DNA of 28,336 bases from a virus. The notes under the pieces were generated by a model. It was not told the origin of the DNA. It ran no database searches and saw nothing but the letters and a program-made list of their open reading frames with translations. The stretch covers positions 1-28,336 of IMG/VR virus record IMGVR_UViG_3300048110_000273; one strand, written 5' to 3'. Position numbers and translations under genes: made by a program. Position 1 is the first letter of the stretch. Each line of letters begins with the position of its first letter. This document shows positions 16,746 to 22,701 of the stretch, piece by piece.

Positions 16746-17075
16746 ATGCCACACAAACCACCCTTCAGATTCATCTCAGATGCAGCACATGGCTGGCTCG
16801 AAGTGTCACGCAACGACCTAGCCGTCATCGGACTATCCGAAGCGGACTTCTCAGAGTTCAGCTACAAGCTCGGCGGGATGCTCTACCTCGAAGAAGATTG
16901 CGACGCAGCAACGTTCATCGGGACATACGAGGCAATCCACGGCCACACGCCGCGCTTCACCGAGCACGATCACGGTAACTGGTCGCGCATTCGTGGCTTC
17001 CAACGGATCGAGAACCCCAACTTCACTTGGGAAATCGACCAAGCACTTTCCATCATCCAAAACAAAGAGGTATAA
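16746..17075 (+). CDS. Conserved phage/plasmid hypothetical protein
   Basis: A 109-residue protein with ATG at 16746 after AGGAGG. It starts MPHKPPFRFISDAAHGWLEV and contains KLGGMLYLEEDCDAATFIGT. The pattern FxSDxxHxWLEV ... YLEEDCDA is one I recall from short phage and plasmid proteins with no known function. Several aromatic residues and a C-terminal helix are visible; no enzyme motif. It lies in a run of small genes with tiny spacers, so it is co-transcribed with them. Confidence 0.6.
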   Translation: MPHKPPFRFISDAAHGWLEVSRNDLAVIGLSEADFSEFSYKLGGMLYLEEDCDAATFIGTYEAIHGHTPRFTEHDHGNWSRIRGFQRIENPNFTWEIDQALSIIQNKEV

Positions 17076-17078
17076 CTC

Positions 17079-17363
17079 ATGGATAACCCAATCTACGCTT
17101 TCATCAACGCCATCGTGGACGGACTCAAGAATCACGAAGGCTTCAAAGAGTTCATCAAAGAGCACAGCGGAAACAGTTTCGACGATAGCGACTTCTGCGA
17201 CATGCTTCGAAACAACTCGTATGAAGTCAACGAGGTCGCGCTCGAGTTCTTCGACATCGACAACTACAGTTCCGAGATCGTTGGCATCATCGACAGTCAT
17301 ATCGACGACGAGTTCATGTCAGACCGCATCAAGGGTCTGGAGTGGGAGATCCAAGTAAAATGA
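17079..17363 (+). CDS. Acidic small protein, unknown function
   Basis: A 94-residue, strongly acidic protein (MDNPIYAFINAIVDGLKNHE), probably helical, with no Cys-pair or basic patch that would suggest nucleic-acid binding. High negative charge is compatible with a DNA-mimic or host-protein inhibitor, which is speculation. It starts three bases after the previous stop and overlaps the next start by four bases (ATGA). Confidence 0.5.
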   Translation: MDNPIYAFINAIVDGLKNHEGFKEFIKEHSGNSFDDSDFCDMLRNNSYEVNEVALEFFDIDNYSSEIVGIIDSHIDDEFMSDRIKGLEWEIQVK

Positions 17364-17497
17364 CAATCGAGATCGTACCGCACAGCGGAATGATCGTGAT
17401 ATCAGACATCATCGGCGGGTACTTAGTGACCCGTCGATACATCGGGTACACGAAGCACGAAGCAATCAAACTATTCGGAGAGGAATGTCACACATGA
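17360..17497 (+). CDS. 45-residue conserved small phage protein
   Basis: A very short gene defined by ATGA overlaps on both sides (17360-17363 and 17494-17497). The product contains GYLVTRRYIGYTKHEAIKLF; the pattern Y-x-V-x-RRY-x-GYTKxEAIxxF is recognisable from small phage proteins of unknown function. The exact overlaps and this pattern support that it is translated. Confidence 0.6.
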   Translation: MTIEIVPHSGMIVISDIIGGYLVTRRYIGYTKHEAIKLFGEECHT

Positions 17498-17859
17498 GAA
17501 AAGAGACGTACAAAATTGCACATGCGTTTCTAACAGGGCGGCCCGCAAAGGCTGCCCGAACGCATACCGACGGACAAACAGTCTGGCTGCACAACAACCG
17601 TATCGCATGGCGCAATACAGACCATGACGTTTGCTTCACCCTAGCAGGGTGGCCCACCGTCACAACACGCGAGCGTATCAACGGACTGCTCAACGTCTTC
17701 GGACAGTCCAGATGGGGCGTCACCCAGCGCAAGCACGAGCAGTACCTCACCTTCTACGACCACCTGTCAGGCGTAGAACATCTGGAACCAATAGGCGACA
17801 ACGAAGTAATCAGCTTCAACTGCCTGCAAACTTTCGAGAAGGAATACAAACTATGCTAA
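17494..17859 (+). CDS. Conserved phage protein with GWPTVTTRERINGL motif
   Basis: A 121-residue protein from ATG at 17494 (MRKETYKIAHAFLTGRPAKA); an in-frame ATG at 17485 sits too close to the GGAG. Motifs are LHNNRIAWRN and FTLAGWPTVTTRERINGLLN, then TQRKHEQYL. This combination is shared by a frequent phage accessory family of unknown function. It is basic and could bind nucleic acid, but no fold is evident. The end overlaps the next gene by seven bases. Confidence 0.65.
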   Translation: MRKETYKIAHAFLTGRPAKAARTHTDGQTVWLHNNRIAWRNTDHDVCFTLAGWPTVTTRERINGLLNVFGQSRWGVTQRKHEQYLTFYDHLSGVEHLEPIGDNEVISFNCLQTFEKEYKLC

Positions 17860-18023
17860 CTGAAATCGGACTATTTCGCACACCCGAAGACTGGGATGAA
17901 GTAATGCATTGGATCAACCTGCACAACCCAGAGGATCGAGCACACCTCGTTACCGCTGCCGCCATGGCTTGGAACCTAGCGGCTAAACTCACCGACACAC
18001 AGAAGGAAACGGAAGATGCCTAA
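17853..18023 (+). CDS. 56-residue acidic helical protein
   Basis: A short acidic protein starting MLTEIGLFRTPEDWDEVMHW, then an Ala-rich helix (LVTAAAMAWNLAAKL). An AAGGA ribosome site precedes the ATG. It overlaps the genes on both sides by seven to eight bases. Function not recognised. Confidence 0.5.
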   Translation: MLTEIGLFRTPEDWDEVMHWINLHNPEDRAHLVTAAAMAWNLAAKLTDTQKETEDA

Positions 18024-18237
18024 ACCAATGTGGGAATGGACACACGACGAGATCCGCGACTACTACGACAGCAACCCAGACATGACCATTCTGACATACG
18101 CTGGGGCGTTGGGACTGACAGGAGGTGAGGTCAAAGAAATCCTGCAAACAGACGGTAGCGCCGTCGATAAGGAAGAAGAGGCCATGGCGGAAGAGATGTT
18201 CGAAACCGAAGCCAGAACAACGCGCAACTACTGGTAA
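18016..18237 (+). CDS. 73-residue protein, last gene of cassette
   Basis: An acidic protein starting MPKPMWEWTHDEIRDYYDSN. Residues 25-45 (ILTYAGALGLTGGEVKEILQ) look like a small helix-turn-helix-type segment, as in many short phage regulators, though the recognition helix is acidic. The C-terminal 25 residues are mostly Glu. It is followed by a terminator-like hairpin, which fits its place at the end of the unit. Confidence 0.5.
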   Translation: MPKPMWEWTHDEIRDYYDSNPDMTILTYAGALGLTGGEVKEILQTDGSAVDKEEEAMAEEMFETEARTTRNYW

Positions 18238-18246
18238 CTAACACCG

Positions 18247-18281
18247 AAGGGTACCCGGCTCCTACGTCGCTGGGTATCCTT
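18247..18281 (+). terminator. Terminator-like hairpin after the cassette
   Basis: AAGGGTACCC (18247-18256) pairs along its full length with GGGTATCCTT (18272-18281), with one G-U pair and a 15-base loop. The following sequence TCTCATC is only weakly T rich, so efficiency is uncertain. Confidence 0.55.
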
Positions 18282-18304
18282 CTCATCAAAAAGTTTTAAA
18301 AGGA

Positions 18305-18336
18305 GTTGCCTGTTAACCTCGCAAGCTCGGGGCAAC
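18305..18336. repeat. Repeat A, copy 2
   Basis: A 32-base copy of the element at 15533-15564. The outer stem is GTTGCC/GGCAAC, a compensated change of one base pair relative to GTCGCC/GGCGAC. The inner stem differs at two adjacent bases (CCTCGC instead of CCGAGC), which weakens it. Confidence 0.75.
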
Positions 18337-18350
18337 AAAGAAGAAGCGGG

Positions 18351-18370
18351 TTATTGTGTCCTTCGGACTC
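18351..18370. repeat. Repeat B, copy 2
   Basis: TTATTGTGTCCTT followed by CGGACTC. It follows repeat A after only 14 bases here, whereas in the left block the two are about 345 bases apart. Confidence 0.7.
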
Positions 18371-18388
18371 TCTATCCTAGTTCCCATC

Positions 18389-18508
18389 CCCGGCAAGCCC
18401 GGGCCGGGAACCCGCCGCGCCAGAGTCGCAAGGCTCAGGCGCGAGCCGCAAGGCATAAAATCAGCGGCAGCAGAGCCGCAAGGCCTCGAAAAGAGACGCA
18501 AGGTCCTC
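18389..18508 (+). repeat. Cluster of GCAA-loop hairpins
   Basis: Four hairpins with loop GCAA closed by C-G occur at 18423-18436 (GAGTC/GGCTC), 18445-18454 (GCC/GGC), 18473-18487 (GAGCC/GGCCTC with one bulge) and 18493-18508 (GAGAC/GGTCCTC with bulges). A related hairpin with loop CAAGC lies at 18389-18403. As RNA from the plus strand these would be GNRA tetraloops. The last two copies lie inside the 3' end of the nuclease gene on the other strand and encode two similar peptides, FEDLASL and FEALRL. Confidence 0.6.
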
Positions 18509-18850
18509 GAAACTCTGCCCCTCAACCCCATCGATCCCCTTTTCAAGGAGCTCGGGCCCCTTATCACCCCCAAATAAATATATTCTCTTGGTAGAGAGGG
18601 CCTTTACCAAGTAAAAATTATTGCCCCCGCGAGCCCAATACGCCATATTCCACGCGATTTGATGCGGAGATATTTTTGGTTTGTTAGTTTTCGTTACTTT
18701 TAGCTCCGCCCAAAAAGCAATACCATCCCAGATTGCATGAAGGTCAGGAACACCACCGCCATGCTTGTTTTCTATGCGGGTTGCAAAGCATTTCTCAGGC
18801 AGATTTCTCCTGATCGTGCTCCAAAAGTTGGCCTCCGGTCCTCTGCTCAT
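18461..18850 (-). CDS. VRR-NUC / PD-(D/E)XK nuclease, resolvase-like
   Basis: A 129-residue protein with the VRR-NUC core: RIENKHGGGVPDLHAIWDG at 25-43 with Asp36, then FWAELKVTK with Glu49 and Lys51, and a downstream SPHQIAWN with Gln64. These form the metal-binding PD-(D/E)XK site. Proteins of this size in phages may resolve branched DNA before packaging or cut DNA at the terminase step. ATG at 18850 has GAGG upstream and lies inside the small terminase gene (56-base overlap), so the two are coupled. The C-terminal 20 residues are encoded by repeats that continue past the stop, which may have replaced the original end. Confidence 0.75.
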   Translation of the reverse strand: MSRGPEANFWSTIRRNLPEKCFATRIENKHGGGVPDLHAIWDGIAFWAELKVTKTNKPKISPHQIAWNMAYWARGGNNFYLVKALSTKRIYLFGGDKGPELLEKGIDGVEGQSFEDLASLFEALRLCCR

Positions 18851-19316
18851 CCGTTATATCCTCATATGATCCCTCGATTGTGAACGCTTGAGGGTATTTT
18901 TTTTGTAAATCGGAAAGCCGTGCCACAATTTCATCGCGGGATAGCTGATCTATCTGGTTGATATTCTCTCGTCGATCCACAGTCAAACCACCCAATGCTG
19001 CGCGAATTTTTTCTGCGTTGATAGCCGCTGAAAACTGGCCCGCGTCCTCCGCCCCTTCGGAAAGTTGTTGGAGACGTTGTAGCTGCCCAATGGTGGTCAC
19101 ACCATAGCGCCGTTCTCGCTCCTCCCTGAGCTCCTTTATGTATTCGAGCACATGAGGATAGTCGCGCCCGTTTAGCAGCACTGAGGCGCGTAGGTTTGCG
19201 AGATCAGCGGCATATCCGGCCTTCCTTGCGCATTCCGTATTCGAGTAGATCCCTTCGACGATGTGCCGAGCGAAAGTTTTCTGTCGATTAGTCAGTTTCT
19301 GGATTTTCCCAGCCAT
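18795..19316 (-). CDS. terS: Terminase small subunit (Terminase_2-like)
   Basis: A 173-residue protein. Residues 8-36 (LTNRQKTFARHIVEG, then NTECARKAGYA) match the N-terminal DNA-binding helix-turn-helix of small terminase subunits of the Terminase_2 type, which pick the packaging start site and activate the large subunit. Residues 55-75 are a charged helix (YIKELREERERRYG), and 80-140 probably form the oligomerisation helices. GGAGG lies seven bases before the ATG. The gene is separated from the large subunit by about 9 kb and has its own promoter region, unlike the usual adjacent arrangement. Confidence 0.8.
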   Translation of the reverse strand: MAGKIQKLTNRQKTFARHIVEGIYSNTECARKAGYAADLANLRASVLLNGRDYPHVLEYIKELREERERRYGVTTIGQLQRLQQLSEGAEDAGQFSAAINAEKIRAALGGLTVDRRENINQIDQLSRDEIVARLSDLQKKYPQAFTIEGSYEDITDEQRTGGQLLEHDQEKSA

Positions 19317-19341
19317 TTAAAATCCTCCGTATATAAGCAGT

Positions 19342-19371
19342 TTTATACCCCCTGTTTACATTCACAGTCAA
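19342..19371 (-). promoter_or_regulatory. Promoter of the small terminase / nuclease unit
   Basis: On the minus strand TTGACT (19366-19371) is followed after 18 bases by TATAAA (19342-19347), about 25 bases before the start codon. One of the seven GTTTAC motifs (19354-19359) lies inside the spacer, which suggests repression by whatever binds that motif. Confidence 0.55.
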
Positions 19372-19519
19372 ATCTCGAAGGGTTTGAAATTTGCCTAGTT
19401 GTCAAAAAGGGGGGGTGTTTACGTTTCTAACGTAAACCGTTTACGCAGTGTTTACCTTTAAGGCAGGGGGTTAAATCACTGTATAATAACAATAAAACCC
19501 ATGTGTTTACAGAGTTTAC
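19354..19519. promoter_or_regulatory. Seven-copy GTTTAC cluster: operator or iteron region
   Basis: GTTTAC occurs at 19354, 19417, 19439, 19450, 19505 and 19514 on the plus strand, and inverted (GTAAAC) at 19432. The pair 19431-19445 forms the palindrome CGTAAAC-C-GTTTACG. Most copies extend to GTGTTTAC. A plus-strand TATAAT lies at 19482-19487, and a run of 15 A lies at 19537-19551, followed by AT-rich DNA to 19634. The layout fits multiple repressor operators between divergent units or an iteron-type origin. Confidence 0.6.
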
Positions 19520-19634
19520 ACCAAAAACGTGTTTTGAAAAAAAAAAAAAAACGGAGAGGGGGGGCAAAAAACATTATTTATCCTATATAACTTCTTACAT
19601 ACCTATTCATTCAATTCAATCTAGGAGTATCGAT

Positions 19635-19940
19635 ATGACGACAGTCACCTATAATTTACCTGCCTTTTGGGCCACTGCGTTGTTCTACGACGACACCAGT
19701 GCCTTCGAATCCTATGAGGATGACAAGCAATTCCAAGATTTCTGCGCCTATATGCTCAAGGAGCACGGTTCGTCCGAGCCTGTTTCGTGCAGCGAGGAGC
19801 GTGGATTTATGAAGTATCACGACGCCACCTGTTTTGGTGTGCTTGCGTGTGATGTGTTGGAGTATACGTTTATTGAGGGTCGCGGCAATCCTGTCACGAG
19901 TGCGATGGTTACGTTGTCTCACACGATGGGGGGAGAGTGA
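19635..19940 (+). CDS. DUF6926-like small phage protein
   Basis: A 101-residue protein from ATG at 19635, preceded by AGGAG. An in-frame start at 19503 would read through the operator region and poly-A run and was rejected. The start MTTVTYNLPAFWATALFYDD resembles a family of short phage proteins that begin with LPxxWAxAL...D, which I recall as DUF6926, with unknown function. Acidic, four Cys in the C-terminal half, no clear motif. It is the first gene of the plus-strand small-gene array. Confidence 0.5.
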   Translation: MTTVTYNLPAFWATALFYDDTSAFESYEDDKQFQDFCAYMLKEHGSSEPVSCSEERGFMKYHDATCFGVLACDVLEYTFIEGRGNPVTSAMVTLSHTMGGE

Positions 19941-19941
19941 T

Positions 19942-20181
19942 ATGTATTCTTATCATGCGATTGGTGCGGATGGCACGACGACGTTAAGCCCGATGTTGAA
20001 AACGATTGGTGCGTTGCGCGGTCGTTATTTCAGGCAGGCTGAGATGTTCAAGGACCGTGTTCCGGTGACTGAGATTATTGTATTCAAGGGTCGTAAGATT
20101 CACGGTTATTACACTCCGGATTTTAAGTTGGACAAAAGCAAGCCGGTTGATTTGCATAATATTTTATATGGGAGAGTGTGA
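19942..20181 (+). CDS. 79-residue basic protein, unknown function
   Basis: Starts MYSYHAIGADGTTTLSPMLK at ATG 19942 after GGGGAG. The product is basic with a central REKD-poor beta-like segment (TEIIVFKGRKIHGYYTPDF). An upstream in-frame start would overlap the previous gene widely and gives an unlikely Arg/Cys-rich extension. One-base overlap with the next gene. Function not recognised. Confidence 0.5.
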   Translation: MYSYHAIGADGTTTLSPMLKTIGALRGRYFRQAEMFKDRVPVTEIIVFKGRKIHGYYTPDFKLDKSKPVDLHNILYGRV

Positions 20182-20420
20182 TGTCTTATAATGGTTGGAG
20201 CAATAAAGAGACTTGGTTGGTTCAGTTGTGGTTGGGTGATGTTTTGGACGCTGACAAGGAGGAGGGTGCGTTGATCACGCCTGAGCACATTGAGTCTTTG
20301 GTTGATCAGATGATGTATCGTTTTGAGGATGAGAGTGGTTTTGTTCGTGACATGATAAACTGCGCTTTGGGTGAGATTGATTACGCGGAGCTTGCTTCGC
20401 ATTACGAGGAGGACGAGTGA
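20181..20420 (+). CDS. DUF7249-like small protein (NGWSNKETW)
   Basis: A 79-residue acidic protein starting MSYNGWSNKETWLVQLWLGD. The N-terminal pattern YNGWxNxETWxVxLW is well known in small phage and plasmid proteins of unknown function (recalled as DUF7249). The rest is acidic and helical, ending in ASHYEEDE. TGATG overlaps join it to both neighbours, so translation is coupled. Confidence 0.6.
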   Translation: MSYNGWSNKETWLVQLWLGDVLDADKEEGALITPEHIESLVDQMMYRFEDESGFVRDMINCALGEIDYAELASHYEEDE

Positions 20421-20647
20421 TGATTCGGGATATTGAGATACGGGCCGAGCGGCCATCTTTGGAGGAGGCTCAGGCTATTGTTGGTGGATTGATTGAGATT
20501 GTGATCGACGATGGTGAGAAGCAATTGATTGTGAACGAGGAGGGGTTGTTGTTGGGTTTACCGTTTAATGAGACGGCCAGTGGCATGACGGGTCGGTATA
20601 TAGTGGGTCCAGCGTTACTGCTTGCAGGGGAGGCGATGTTAGACTGA
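20420..20647 (+). CDS. DUF3846-like protein
   Basis: A 75-residue protein with the pattern SLEEAQAIVGGLIEIV (residues 13-28), then KQLIVNEEGLLLGLPFNETA and a final IVGPALLL. This is the DUF3846 pattern (LqxIVGGxIExV ... lIvNEEGxLxglpxN ... ivG), frequent in phages and conjugative elements with unknown function. A TGATG overlap joins it to the previous gene. Confidence 0.65.
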   Translation: MIRDIEIRAERPSLEEAQAIVGGLIEIVIDDGEKQLIVNEEGLLLGLPFNETASGMTGRYIVGPALLLAGEAMLD

Positions 20648-21099
20648 TGGCATATTTATTTGATCAGGAGATACTGAATATTGGTGTTCACCGAGGTGAT
20701 TGGAGCATGGATAATGGTACGGTGGTTCCATTGGACAATGGGATTGCGGAATACAGTGCGTCTGTCATTCGGGATCATTTTTGCACGGCGGAAAAGACTG
20801 CTCGCATGTTTGGTGGTGATATAAAGTTGTGTGTTTATGTGGAGTTTTCGGTTGCGGGGATTGCCTCGCATACGGGTTGGAGGGTTCTGGAAGATTACAA
20901 TGACATCACTGACGAGCCGAGGGCCAAGATGTGGCGTGTTGTAGTTGAGCAGCGAAACGTTTTTTACGAGGAGGCCGAGACAGCAGAGGAGGCACGGCGC
21001 ATCGCTTTAGAGGAACGCGTCTGGGATGAGAACCAGAGCGAAGAAGATACCTATGATTTTGAAATTACTGTGGAGGAGTATGCGGCATGCGAGAGTTAA
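20647..21099 (+). CDS. 150-residue acidic protein, unknown function
   Basis: Starts MAYLFDQEILNIGVHRGDWS at a TGATG junction. The N-terminal two thirds seem beta rich (IKLCVYVEFSVAGIA), and the C-terminal third is a Glu-rich helix with FYEEAETAEEARRIALEERV, a pattern common to many short adaptor-like proteins. Strongly acidic overall. No enzymatic or DNA-binding motif is visible. Largest but one of the small-gene array. Confidence 0.5.
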   Translation: MAYLFDQEILNIGVHRGDWSMDNGTVVPLDNGIAEYSASVIRDHFCTAEKTARMFGGDIKLCVYVEFSVAGIASHTGWRVLEDYNDITDEPRAKMWRVVVEQRNVFYEEAETAEEARRIALEERVWDENQSEEDTYDFEITVEEYAACES

Positions 21100-21293
21100 A
21101 CGGGTGGTATGAGGATGAGTGCGGCGCGGTTCCATTTACGATGCCTGCTAAGACGTTATTGAACGCGGTTGTGAAGATGCGTGAGATGGACGCGGATTTT
21201 GGTCACACTGACATGGAGGTGAATTGGGGCACGTTGGACGATTACGAGGACGTAGGATCGATTATTTATAAGTTGTTGGAGGAGGAGCTATGA
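21087..21293 (+). CDS. 68-residue acidic protein
   Basis: Starts MRELNGWYEDECGAVPFTMP within the end of the previous gene (13-base overlap) and ends in an ATGA overlap with the next. Sequence LLNAVVKMREMDADFGHTDM suggests one helix followed by a turn. Acidic; function not recognised. Confidence 0.5.
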   Translation: MRELNGWYEDECGAVPFTMPAKTLLNAVVKMREMDADFGHTDMEVNWGTLDDYEDVGSIIYKLLEEEL

Positions 21294-21499
21294 AAGCCAA
21301 GATAAAAATTTGGGATGAGGATCGTTTGCCGGTGGCGGAGTTAATTGTTCCTCGCGATGCCTCATACATGTTGAATACGGATGCGTTTGTCGCTCGGTGT
21401 TGGGAGGCTGCGGATAAAATGGCGTTAATTCTTACGCCGTCCGACGAGTGGGGCATGGAGATGGTTATTACCTGTGATTTTACGGGGGAGGGTGAGTAA
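21290..21499 (+). CDS. 69-residue protein, unknown function
   Basis: Starts MKAKIKIWDEDRLPVAELIV in an ATGA overlap after GGAGGAG. The start reads as two beta strands, the rest as a helix (AFVARCWEAADKMALIL) and a final strand. It may be a small alpha-beta fold of phage type. Acidic. Function not recognised. Confidence 0.5.
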   Translation: MKAKIKIWDEDRLPVAELIVPRDASYMLNTDAFVARCWEAADKMALILTPSDEWGMEMVITCDFTGEGE

Positions 21500-21762
21500 T
21501 GGGCAAGATTAAGAATATGTTGATCGAGGCGATGGAGACGCCGATTATGGATGCGTGTGCCGAGTGCCAAGGTTCGGGGATGGTTGAGGTAGATGTTGTT
21601 CGTCCGCAGGGTTTTGGTCGTGATGTTGGTGTTATTGACGGGGTGTTGGAGGATTGTTCTGCGTGTGGTGGTGTTGGAGAGGTGGAGCGATTGTGTGCGT
21701 GTGGTGAGTGGGTGACATCGGTTCGCGGTGATGCTGCGTTGGTTTGTGAGGAGTGTGTGTAA
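21499..21762 (+). CDS. DnaJ-like zinc-motif small protein
   Basis: An 87-residue protein with CAECQGSGMVEV at 20-31, CSACGGVGEVERLCACGEW in the middle and CEEC at the end. The CxxCxGxG units are those of the DnaJ zinc finger, and together with LCACG and CEEC they could form two zinc sites. Free-standing proteins of this kind in phages are often called DnaJ-like or zinc-finger proteins and might bind unfolded proteins or act as adaptors. There is no J domain. One-base overlaps on both sides. Confidence 0.65.
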   Translation: MGKIKNMLIEAMETPIMDACAECQGSGMVEVDVVRPQGFGRDVGVIDGVLEDCSACGGVGEVERLCACGEWVTSVRGDAALVCEECV

Positions 21763-21830
21763 TGACGAGTAGGGAGTTGGAAGAAATGTTGGATGAAATC
21801 TTTAGAAAAGTTTTTGGAAAGGACTGGTAG
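21762..21830 (+). CDS. 22-residue mini-ORF
   Basis: Fills the gap between two genes exactly: its ATG overlaps the previous stop (TAATG), and it stops one base before the next start. The product is MTSRELEEMLDEIFRKVFGK then DW, an amphipathic helix. Could be a real micropeptide or only a coupling leader that keeps ribosomes moving to the next gene. Confidence 0.35.
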   Translation: MTSRELEEMLDEIFRKVFGKDW

Positions 21831-21831
21831 A

Positions 21832-22176
21832 ATGGATAATAGGGTTTGCATGTTTTACGTCGCTGATCGTTTAGATGATATTATAAACGGCGAGGATCCT
21901 AAAAAGTTTAGGGATGAGTGCATTTATAATTTGGGGGTGAACGCTCGGCGTCCTGCGGTTGATCCCAAGCCTTCGAAGGGCGTTGCTTTGCGCGAGTGGT
22001 TGCGAGACAGCGGCCTGTCGGCGCTTGAGTTCAGCAGGCGATTGGATGTTTCTCAGCCTACGTTATCGCGTTGGATGTTGGGGAAGGCGTTGCCTACGGT
22101 CGATCATGCGTTGAAGATCGAGGCGGCAACGGGCGGCGCTGTATCCTGTGACACATGGAGGAAGCGCAGTGGGTGA
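21832..22176 (+). CDS. Helix-turn-helix regulator, Cro/CI (XRE) type
   Basis: A 114-residue protein from ATG at 21832, one base after the mini-ORF. An in-frame ATG at 21793 is possible but would lie inside the mini-ORF. Residues about 50-82 form a Cro/XRE-like HTH: LREWLRDSGLSALEFSRRLD, then VSQPTLSRWMLGKALPTVDH, with VSQPTLSRW as recognition helix. The N-terminal 45 residues are a separate helical part. This is the best candidate in the window for a protein that could bind the GTTTAC motifs, though no sequence evidence links them. Confidence 0.7.
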   Translation: MDNRVCMFYVADRLDDIINGEDPKKFRDECIYNLGVNARRPAVDPKPSKGVALREWLRDSGLSALEFSRRLDVSQPTLSRWMLGKALPTVDHALKIEAATGGAVSCDTWRKRSG

Positions 22177-22357
22177 TCAGGAGCTAACTAAGTTTCAGGC
22201 AGCGCAGTTGCGTTGGCTGAAACGTCAGGTCGATGCGTTGCAGGAGGAGCGTTACCGCAGGGACGCAAGGCCCAATGTGCAGCGTGAATTGTTTGCGGCG
22301 CGTGAGGAGTTGGATACTTACGTTAGCAACCTTCGGGAGATTGGTAAGCAGATATGA
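22169..22357 (+). CDS. 62-residue coiled-coil protein
   Basis: GTG at 22169 is chosen because GGAGG lies seven bases before it; an earlier in-frame GTG (22148) has no such site. The product is almost entirely a charged helix (KFQAAQLRWLKRQVDALQEE), likely a dimeric coiled coil. It overlaps the HTH gene by eight bases and the next gene by four. Function unknown. Confidence 0.5.
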   Translation: MGDQELTKFQAAQLRWLKRQVDALQEERYRRDARPNVQRELFAAREELDTYVSNLREIGKQI

Positions 22358-22701
22358 ACACATACAAGCGTGATAAGTATGAGGACATTTATCGTCAGGC
22401 GTGGTTGGCGCAGAACATCAAGGACAAGGCGGACAATCCGCGTTGGAATGGTGGGATAAGCAACAGTGCGTTGAACGGGTTCACGAAGCATACGTCTGTG
22501 AACAAGGGTGGGCGTCCGAAGTTGCCGCTGTCCAAAGTTGCTTCGGTATTAAACAATTTGTTGCATCGGGAGATTAGTTTGAACGATGCTGCGGATATCA
22601 TGGGCACGACGGTCAAGTCGCTGCGCCAGATTAAATCAAGATACAATTTACCGAGGAGCGAGGATGGACCCGAGACTGACGAGTATCAAGAAGTTGATTA
22701 A
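22354..22701 (+). CDS. Basic protein with possible HTH, unknown function
   Basis: A 115-residue protein starting MNTYKRDKYEDIYRQAWLAQ in an ATGA overlap. Residues about 54-100 are basic with KGGRPKLPLSKVASVLNNLL and then SLNDAADIMGTTVKSLRQIK, which reads like a helix-turn-helix (sigma-like or homeodomain-like). A DNA-binding role is plausible from these two segments. The C-terminus is acidic. Confidence 0.5.
   Translation: MNTYKRDKYEDIYRQAWLAQNIKDKADNPRWNGGISNSALNGFTKHTSVNKGGRPKLPLSKVASVLNNLLHREISLNDAADIMGTTVKSLRQIKSRYNLPRSEDGPETDEYQEVD

Noticed and set aside
16851-17300. Minus-strand open frame of 149 codons opposite the cassette
   Set aside because: It is the shadow of two better supported plus-strand genes that have ribosome sites and overlaps; the product is a Val/Asp/Glu-rich artefact.
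18313-18573. Minus-strand open frame of 86 codons opposite the GCAA hairpins
   Set aside because: It overlaps the end of the nuclease gene in another frame, consists mainly of repeat-derived Arg, Gly, Leu and Ser, and lacks a start context.
19354-19519. CRISPR array reading of the GTTTAC repeats
   Set aside because: Repeats are only 6-8 bases long and irregularly spaced, with one inverted copy; there are no unique spacers of equal size and no cas gene.
19537-19551. Run of 15 A as a programmed slippage site
   Set aside because: It is upstream of the first gene start and not inside a reading frame; length may also be a sequencing artefact.
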